From positions 62,001 to 126,000 of the forward strand of contig OY776128.1 in the NCBI GenBank assembly GCA_963675135.1: a stretch of DNA of 64,000 bases. The letters run 5' to 3'. A model generated the notes under the pieces. It was not told the DNA's origin and did no database searches. It saw nothing but the letters and a program-made list of their open reading frames with translations. The stretch is from Galeopsis tetrahit (lineage: Eukaryota; Streptophyta; Magnoliopsida; Lamiales; Lamiaceae). A program made the translations under genes and the position numbers. This document shows, in pieces, positions 55,790 to 64,000 of the stretch. The first letter of the stretch is position 1. Each line of letters opens with the position of its first letter.

Positions 55790-56555
55790 AAGAAGGCGGA
55801 GTGACTTACTCTTCTCTGTTCCAAGATTGAGTAAGTACCTTTCTGTGAGGCTTTGCTCAATTTTTACTTTGATTCATATACTTTATATCTATTTAGGATT
55901 AAAGACTCGGTTTGTTTGTTTGTTATCGCACTCTATCCTCGACAAAAGTAGTGTATCATTTTGGAATACCTCATTGGAAATTGTTCCTAATATCTTAAAG
56001 TATATGTTCATAAAGGAATGCTAATTCAGAAAGTTATTTATAAGGGTGCAGCTATTAACATTTGCCTTGTACATCAATTTCTTTAAACCATTTATCAATA
56101 TTTTTTTAAGATTAACTTATTTGCTTTTACTATTTTACCTCTTAAACTGAAACCCTAATTTCTCTCACACAGGCGACTCTTTGTATGAGACTGAGCTTTA
56201 CTTTGAGTTGATTAGGAGTTTATAAATTTATTGATTATATAACATAGTAAATCAGATTTCTTTCATATATAATAAGTTTTTGTTGCCATGAACTGCCTTT
56301 AAACTACAACCCCTCACTCCCCTGATTCCGGTTTTAAATCAGTCATGTTGGTCGAACACAATTCTGTCGCACGATTATAGATTTTCAAATAAGCCATCAG
56401 TCATGTTTTACTTTTTCAATTTACATAATTTTTAGTTTAATTAATGTCATTTTTTGCTGGAAATCGAAAATGTGACAATGCGGCTCGCATATGTGGAATA
56501 AATTGAGATTTTGGCAAAATAGTCCAATTTATGTCCTTTAAGCTCTAATTTTGAA

Positions 56556-57035
56556 AAATTGTTTGTTAAATCCCATTCTCGTGTTTTTTATACTATGATT
56601 AACATCACACTTGATTGTAAAATGTAAACACAATCGGTTTTTGAGTAGTTTTGATGAATGACCATTTTTCCTACGCCTTCAAAGGTAACCATCACTAATT
56701 TTAAGAAATTGATTGTCGGATTCTCCCTTCTCGTATTTTTTGTAGTACGATTAACATCACAATTGATTGTAAAGCGTAAATAAAATAAGGTTGTAAAGTG
56801 TTTGGATGAATGACCGTTTTACCTATCGCTTCAAAGGAGTACAATCACTGATTTGTCAAATTGTGCTCATTTTAAAAAAAAATTGTTTGTCAGATCCCAT
56901 TCTCGTGTTTTTTATATTATGATTATCATCACTTGATCGTAAAATGTGAAAAAAATAAAAATTGATGAACGATCATTTTCCTACGCCTTCAAATGTTTGT
57001 TGGATCCCCTGTTTTTTATACAATAATTAACGGTA
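56556..57035. repeat. Minisatellite of about three 120-175-bp units
   Basis: Units start near 56561, 56711 and 56885, with a fourth partial near 56994. Each has TTTGTTAAATCCCATTCTCG-like, ATTAACATCAC and GATGAATGACCATTTT-like blocks and CCTACGCCTTCAAAGG in order. Spacing differs (150 and 174 bp) through small indels. Confidence 0.75.
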
Positions 57036-57192
57036 TATAAGACACATGTAGAGTTTTTTCTTCAAACATTAAACAATTCCAAATTACAATATATATTATC
57101 CCATCCTCTGCCCGTCTAAAAAATGATTGGAGATTTTTGGTTCTTACTTGGGGTGATGTATTATTGTCCAATATATTAATATACATTTTTTA

Positions 57193-57351
57193 CTCTGTTT
57201 TTGTCCACACTTAATATACACACTTCTATAAATAAAAATATTTATTTCCTCAATACACTAATACAACATCTACTTTTTGCATAAGCTATCAATATACCTT
57301 AAAACCCGTGCACAAAGAAAAATGCATATTAAGTGTGGACGGAGGGAACGG
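57193..57351. mobile_element. Short Stowaway-like MITE
   Basis: CTCTGTTTTTGTCCACACTT on the left and AAGTGTGGACGGAGGGAACG on the right are inverted repeats flanked by TA (57191-57192 and 57352-57353). Length is 159 bp. Confidence 0.7.
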
Positions 57352-57814
57352 TATATACGGGCTCATCTTAAGTGAAGGGCAAGGAAGGAATTTCACAGGA
57401 TAACATTAGATAATTTTGCAAAGAATGTGAGTAATTGAAAGAATGGAAGAGAAATTGAAGTCAAATTTTGAAAAAGAGACCAAATGTGAGTAATTATAAA
57501 ACTGGTCTTGATAGAAACTAGAAAGAGACCAAGAGTTAAAATATGCAGTTAGCACACGAATTCTATGATCAACTGCAACGACTTCAATTGTAGATCCAAG
57601 GACCAACAAAAATAACTTCAGGATTTTTGTTCAAATTAATCAGAATTCACCAAGGAAAACGCACCTTCAGATTTAGACTGTCTGAAAGTCTCGTGAATCA
57701 GACAAGTGAAAGTGAGGCAAGCACTTGTGCTATTTATGGGTAATGTGCAAACAAGAGCGGTGGCCATGGCTCCTCATCGGAAAAAAAACACTTCATGCTA
57801 TTAGAGAAATTTGG

Positions 57815-60800
57815 TTACACGGGAACACCTAATTCAGAAATCTTCAAAATTCTTTTATCCATTGCTGATCTTTGCTGCCGCAGGTGTGATGCCATAGAAG
57901 CAACCTGGTGAAAATATTAATTATAAGAGACAAAAGCCTTTTTCTTTTTCCAGAATGAAATAGATTCTGAATATTGCGACAAGAATTTGAAGGATTTGTG
58001 GGACATACCTCTGCCCGTAGTTTTAAAACCTCTCCGCTAGGGATTTCTCGTAACAGATTCATCAAATCTAAGCAGGAAATATAAGAGAAATAAATATATG
58101 GATGTAAAAACATAAAGGAGAGAGTTGAAGGTTCTGTGTATGTAATATAGTATGCCTCGAACCTATTGATTTACAGCTCAACCAGATGATCTAATGGCTT
58201 ACTTATGTTTAACCACACTTTTATTTTGCCAAGATATCAATATGCGAGATGAAGGCTTATATGTTGTACTAGTTTAGACTGTTTAGTTGGTCCTAGATTA
58301 TACATTCTTTTCATAAACAAGATATTTTCTAGGTCATTGTCTTCAGAATCACAAAGAGAAACATAAATGTATATTCTGTTTATGGTTTTACCACTCTTAT
58401 ACAATCACTCTTAACACCATATGGTAAAAGTTTATGGTTTTGCCCAAGTACTACTGCTTTTAGATTAAAAAAACCCTTCAACTCTGAGAAGGTAATATTC
58501 TGTTTTAGTTCAGTTATTGGTACTGGAACTAAAACCTTTATGTGGAGAAACTACTAAATTCTAGGGCACTTGCGCTGTACAACCATGCCTCCATATAGAG
58601 TTTGTGGTAAGGAAGAATATGCATAGTTGATACCAGTTGTTGGTCCCAATGGAGCGACACAAACCAAGATGAGTTTTTATAAAATGTTTTTCCCTCACTC
58701 ACACGCTCTGATAAACTTTAGGGGTCACCAACTTCTTATCTCTCTATCATTTTACTTTTCATTGGTGATTACTAATTACATATATCAAGCATAAGCTACT
58801 CCCGTCGTCCACCAAATTTGTTCTCATGAAAATAAGGGTATTATGGGGCCCATTAAGAATAAAGTGATTGTTTGTGAGTAACGTTAAATGACAATTTCAG
58901 TAATTAAATGATGGTTGAAGGGTGAAGATAAAGTGATGATTTCCATAAAAAAAAGTGTGGGAACAAATTTGGTGGATGGACAAATAAGGCAAGTGAGAAC
59001 AAATTTGGTGGACGGAGGGACTGTTTTCGGTAATTGTATGCCCAATCTTTCGTGCTATAACATTCAAACCCCTGGCCCAGCGGTTGATAATTGGTGATGC
59101 CTTTTGTTCTCTGCTTTGTTCGCGAACCATATAAATATTTAATGAATGAGGTTTATTGGTTTATTTTTCAAGGCCCCTTTATATAGTGTATGATATAGAG
59201 ATGCTCTCCTCTCAACTATCTAATTTACCATTGTCCTCTATTTGCAGATTCTTTATTTGTTTTTCAGTATATCTATTTCAATTCTGAGGTTTGCAAACTC
59301 TTAGATTTTTTCCTTAATATTGAATTGTGGTAGAGTGACTATTGTAACACCCAAATATTGCTGCTCTATGACCAAGGCCAACAAATTTTTATGTACAAAT
59401 CATGGAATAAATAAACCTTTATCACTCTATTACTCGAATCATTTATGTTATTATCACATGGGCAATGGTAAAAAAAACCTTTAGCAAAACTTTGGCATTA
59501 AATGGGATGAGATTTCCTTAGGTATGTTTGTTTTGGGATGTAAAATTCGGATTTGAGATTTTGAAATCTAACCCATGTTCTTCTTTGGAATTTAGAATTA
59601 GTATTTCAAAATTCCACCCTATAAAATACCTATAAATCCTACAAAAGTCAACCCTATAAATACCTACAAAGTACAAACCCTGTATAAACACCTATAAATC
59701 CTATACTATAAAGTTAAATCATACCTTACTAAAATCTCAAAACAAAAATAAAACATACAAGTCATTAGAATGTCAAAATCCACTAGATTTTGAAATCCGG
59801 GTTTCAAAATACTCAAAATCCCAAAACAAACGTACCCTAAAAATCTCACCCTATAAAATACCTATAAATTCTACAAAAGTCAACCTTATGAATACCTATA
59901 AACCCTATATAGATACCTATAAATCCTATAACATAAAGTTAAATCATATCCTACTTAAATCCCAAAACAAACACAAAACATACAAGTCATTAGGATTTCA
60001 AAATCCACTAGATTTTTTTGAAATCCGGATTTCAAATCCTCAAAATCCAAAACAAACATACCCTTAGTCAATGTGCTGATAATAGATGACATGAGTATGT
60101 TTTTAGATTATCCCACAACAAGAATAAGAAGAGAAGGGAAGTTGTTATGAATATACCATCAGCTGCTACTTCTGCCTTATAGACTGATCTTGCAAGGCTT
60201 CGAATTTCATTTCCAGCACCCCTGCATACCATTTTATGCATCAGTTGAACAGAATGAGAAATATAGTCCGTGTGCCCATGAACATGCTTGAAATTATGTT
60301 CTACCTGAGGTCAGAATAGCCACGTTTCATGTCTTTTTCAGCAAGCACAGATCTTTCAAGCAGTTTCTTGCTCTCCTTCTTCATTAAGTCAACTGATAGA
60401 GTCAACTCTCTGATATTATTCTCAGCTCTAATAAATTTTGCCTGCATACAACCACATTATATAGTGCGCTCAACACATTTTCCAAGACGGTTCCAAAAAA
60501 ACTTCACACGTATGTAGAAGAGAAAACCGAGCAATCAGAGTATAGGCAAAAGCACAATATAACTTTCAGTCGATTTATAGTCAAATGATTATATAAATGT
60601 ATCGTTTGTGTGGTTTTATTTCATATCCCCCATGAGACAGTCATTTGTTTGTTTGTGATGTTTTTTAGAAATATTAAATATTAATATTTTCAAACTCTAT
60701 AACTAAAACAACAATTTTGAAAAGACATATACTATGAAAATGAGTACAACTAACCACATTAAAAAAAAAAACACACATTTCCAGTAAAACAGGTCTCCAA

Positions 60801-62268
60801 TTGAACCCATTGTCATTCTAAATATGCTTTCCAATCCCACTACCAAAGTTCATATCCGTGGAGCAATATCCCCAAAACAATGGGAAATAAAATCAAACAC
60901 AATGATAAGCAGGATAATGGTTTACCTCCTCACTCTGGAGCCGGCCCAATGTTTTCCGAAACAAAAATCTTCTGGGCCCTAATACCAAAAGAATAATAAA
61001 GAATGAACAGTTTCAAATAAAGATGCAAGACTAATCAACCAAACGACACGAGACAGATATAAGTTATCTTACTAATTCAAAGTGCATCATTTGTTCAAAT
61101 AATTTACTGAATTAGTTTAGAAACCTAATCCATATGGACCATCTCATATATAATCTCAATTATTCAAGAATCACTGTTGAGTTGCTGATGTGACACTATG
61201 CCGTGCATAGTATCTCGGGCCTTCCCTCATCCGGACTCTCATCGAACAATGTAACAAGTCAATGATACAATATAAGTGATTTATTCAGAGAATCAGTGTG
61301 AACAAATGAACTTAAACAAGCCAAAGTAACAGAAATAATGGTCAGGCTAAAAGCACATAAGTGCATCATGAGCTTATGACATGTAGGCTGGAAGCTGAGG
61401 ATCAAGTTTTATAGCTAGTTCACAGGAAACACCATAATAAAACCAATCAATCTGTTAAAAGTTGTATAGAAGTTGTTAAATCTGAAAAACACAGTGTATT
61501 TATTCATCAGTATAAAAATCGAGAATATAGAAAGACAAGTACACAGTAGCATTCACTAAACATATGAAAAAGTCAGGACCATCATAAAAGACTTGCTCGC
61601 TCAACTCACTGACTTGGATGACTTGGATAATGAAACAACCGGGCATACCAGGTATAAGGAGGAGGCAACCAGTAACTGCAACTCCAGCCGCTAGAGCAGG
61701 GTGTTCTTTTATATTCATCAACTCATCTATATATATGTTGGAAATGGGCAAATAAAAGGTTTAGGTTAGACATTTCTCCAAATAAAAGCTGATGAAAAAT
61801 ATGAAGATGAAGGAAATTCGTAAGATGATCCACCCACGAGGTAATATTGTGATGAAAAATTCAAGAGTAATTCCAAACTAATATATAATTTATAGGGATA
61901 GATGTTGATGAGAGAGGAACAGGATGCAGAAACCTTTAACTTTGTGGAAGAAAGCCTCTTCATAATATGTATATCGAGTTCCGATTTGGGGAATAAAATC
62001 CTGCAAAACGCATATCATTATTGAAAGTGGTGGTATGAATAGGGCGAAATAGAGAGGAGGATCGGGGGCAATGTACCCGGAGGGAGCGGAGATGAGTGGA
62101 GGAGGATTCGTGGAGAAAGCGGGCGGAGCGAATGGCGGAGTCGGCCGAATCCTGCACGCTTCGGGGAAGCTCTTCCGAAATGTAAGTGCTCCACGCCTTC
62201 GCCGGCGCCGGAGAAGGTGCGTCTTCGAGCGACGACGGAGGAGCAGGTGGTGCCTCTTCTTCTCCCAT
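57815..62268 (-). CDS. RHIP1: RGS1-HXK1-interacting protein 1-like
   Basis: Eight exons, 5' to 3': 62268-62077, 62000-61934, 61726-61649, 60978-60926, 60441-60305, 60221-60157, 58067-58009, 57904-57815; 246 aa, all GT-AG. An acidic Pro-rich start is followed by SEELPRSVQDSADSAIRSAR (about 32-51), a hydrophobic segment ALAAGVAVTGCLLLIP (about 97-112) that may cross a membrane, GPRRFLFRKTLGR, then a coiled-coil-like charged half (LTLSVDLMKKESKKLLERS) and a C-terminus KRILKISELGVPV. This order matches Arabidopsis RHIP1, which binds the G-protein regulator RGS1 and hexokinase 1 in glucose signalling. Intron 6 (2.1 kb) holds two MITEs. Small exons (53-78 nt) were placed by frame and family similarity. 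Confidence 0.9.
58799..59020. mobile_element. Stowaway-like MITE in RHIP1 intron 6
   Basis: CCCGTCGTCCACCAAATTTG on the left and CAAATTTGGTGGACGGAGGG on the right are inverted repeats. The right end sequence is duplicated just inside (AACAAATTTGGTGGATGGAC near 58962). TA is present on the left flank only. Confidence 0.7.
59521..60063. mobile_element. Harbinger-like MITE with a duplicated right half, RHIP1 intron 6
   Basis: It starts GGTATGTTTGTTTTGGGATG after TTA and ends AACAAACATACCC before TTA (60064-60066). An extra right end, CCCAAAACAAACGTACCC, occurs at 59820-59837, after which the right half is repeated. Same family as 46585-46917. Confidence 0.75.
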
Positions 62269-62479
62269 TTTATTTTTCTTAATTAATCAAAACGCTGAAA
62301 CGAACGATTTTAATACTCCTTCTTCGAGTAACTGGCTTTTTAATATTTTAAATTAAAAAATAGTTAATAAAATATTTAAGGAATGTAGTTTAAAATTTTT
62401 AAAAAATGTTTAATACTTTTTAAGTACACCAAAACTATAATCATATTTTTTTCACAAATTTTAAGAAAATGTTGAAAAT

Positions 62480-62860
62480 TAATAGGCGGACAAATTGGCA
62501 CCGTCTAGACGATAAGTCGAGGCTTAGGCGACGCCTAGTCGATCGCTTAAAATTTTATTTTTAATTATTTTATTTATAATTATCAAACAATAAACATGAA
62601 GTCGTAATAAAATAAAATAAAAAATTGTGAAAGGACAGCTAAAGAAATTAAAATTTAAAAAAAATGATATCGAAAAATAAATAAAAAATACAGTTTTCAC
62701 ACCTTAGACAATAAAATTTTACAAAAAAAAAAAAAAGAAGCTATAAATCATGACAAAACCATGCGTTTTACTCGAAGCATCGATTCCAGTTGAAAAAGTG
62801 TGCTTGATCGCTCGAATCGGACTTCGACTCTAAAAAATCTAATTAAGTAGATGAAATTGA
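62480..62860 (-). repeat. Dispersed repeat, inverted copy of the one at 19440-19830
   Basis: Read on the minus strand it shares TTAGAGTCGAA, ATCAAGCACACTTTTTCAA and CGTCTAGACG blocks, in order, with the PXN/ALKBH6 intergenic region. No terminal repeats or target duplication were found. Confidence 0.55.
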
Positions 62861-64000
62861 TAGAGTAAGAGTATTTTTGGATCCATTTGTAAGTAAAGTT
62901 GAGAGAATATTATACTCCCATTGTCCATGTGAAAGTTACTCATTTTATCATTTTTTATACCACTAAAATTATTATTTTGTTGCAAAACATTTCTCTCTAC
63001 TTTTTTTGTTTTGTTTTATATCTCCCTATTTAAACAATTTACTACACATATAAGTTTCACAATAATTTCCACACTTTTTTTTGGAACGTTAATAATAACT
63101 TCTGCAACTTTAAAATATAAAACCATTATAAACTCCACCCTCACAATATCATCACTTTTATACAAAATGTCATTACTTTTGACTCATACAGTCACACATA
63201 GAGATATTTATCCGAACTAGATTAATAGGGCCAACCTTTAACCCTTATTTATGTAGGTTTAGGTTTAGCAAATTATAAACCCGTTTAAATCCGATCTTTT
63301 TTTGCCCGGACCAATTAACCCACGGGCTAATAGGGCTAGCCCGCCGGTTTGCATAACCAACTTGCCAGACAAATAATTTTATTATATATATATACATTTT
63401 TTGTTTTGGTAACAAAAAAAATCAATTACACCCCACAATTTATATTCTGCGCGACTCATTGTCCACATATGTCCATACTTGATATTACGATTCACACTTC
63501 AAATTGACTAACAAATGAGTATTGATTATTTTTCTTCTTAGAGAGTTCATAACTCAGAGAATTAGAACACATTTCACAAATACTATCGAATTGTGTCCTT
63601 CATCGATGCTACAATCATTACGAAAGTGGGAAGCCACCAAAACCCACGGGCATTGCAACAACAAGCTTTTTACTGCTAAATTTATAAAATACGTAAATTA
63701 TGTTTTGGGGAAATTCATTTTTTTAATATTTTGTTTGTAGCCCGTTAATGGTCCGTTTAGCTGGTGGCCTCCTACTCTGCTAGGTTAGGATTAGGTCTCG
63801 ATTTTTATTGAATTGTTAAGAACGAATCAAATAAGATCTTAATCCGTTTAGCTTGTGGACCGTGACCTTACAGGGCTAGAGTCATTTCGATAATTATCCC
63901 TCAAAACTCTACTAACTATTATATATATATATATATATCAAAAGTTATATTGAGGGAGTATTTTTTTACAATAATATTTGTTACTATAATAATAAAATAA
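62861..64000. other. Right-edge intergenic sequence upstream of RHIP1
   Basis: It is AT-rich, with a degenerate Stowaway-like stretch near 62910-63190 (CTCCCATTGTCCATG) and GGGCTAGCCCG/TAGCCCG blocks at 63225-63890. The latter may be another element of the mirrored-motif kind, but no ends were found. No gene was recognised. Confidence 0.4.

Larger units (their letters stand above)
55790..57814. other. Tail-to-tail intergenic region between NUP214 and RHIP1
   Basis: It holds both 3' untranslated regions, the minisatellite at 56556-57035 and the Stowaway-like element at 57193-57351. No additional gene was seen. Confidence 0.6.

Noticed and set aside
62071..62286. Gly/Arg-rich plus-strand frame opposite RHIP1 exon 1
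   Set aside because: It is antisense to a supported exon, and the GC-rich composition explains its openness.

Overview
This window is nuclear DNA of a flowering plant. It is AT-rich, with spliced genes averaging several exons, and every recognisable protein is closest to plant families. The repeat types and protein details suggest an asterid, perhaps Lamiales, but that is inference. No organellar, bacterial or viral genes were seen.

I could build seven protein-coding genes exon by exon, each keeping one open frame from ATG to stop. Left to right they are: ABC1K3-type plastid atypical kinase (+, 6 exons, 694 aa); peroxisomal NAD carrier PXN (-, 11 exons, 353 aa); ALKBH6-type 2-oxoglutarate/Fe(II) dioxygenase (+, 7 exons, 236 aa); two tandem intronless SKU5-similar/NTP303-like pollen-type multicopper-oxidase homologues (-, 557 and 551 aa); Pur-alpha 1 (-, 5 exons, 286 aa); nucleoporin NUP214 (+, 17 exons, 1795 aa); and RGS1-HXK1-interacting protein 1, RHIP1 (-, 8 exons, 246 aa). 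They form no pathway together. They serve plastid lipid metabolism, peroxisomal NAD supply, nucleic-acid demethylation, the pollen wall, transcription, mRNA export and sugar signalling. ABC1K3/PXN and NUP214/RHIP1 are tail to tail, and PXN/ALKBH6 are head to head.

The first 9.4 kb is a nest of transposons: an LTR retroelement cut by the window edge, two hAT-like elements, a solo LTR carrying a SINE, a CACTA element, a Mutator-like MITE and a cluster of related MITEs. The 25.2-29.9 kb gap between the two SKS genes holds another Mutator-like MITE, a degenerate tandem array and two further hAT-like elements. The 35.2-42.0 kb gap holds MITEs, a segmental duplication and two LINE 3' fragments. Introns carry Stowaway-like and Harbinger-like MITEs.

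Points most worth a second look are: the group of hAT-like elements that share termini but are each filled with a different mirror-image array of short GC-rich motifs; three introns with GC donors in three separate genes; a fresh in-frame 71-residue duplication in NUP214; a telo-box in the leader region of the gene for Pur-alpha, a protein reported to bind telo-boxes; and the SKS-pair/NUP214 linkage that appears shared with Arabidopsis.
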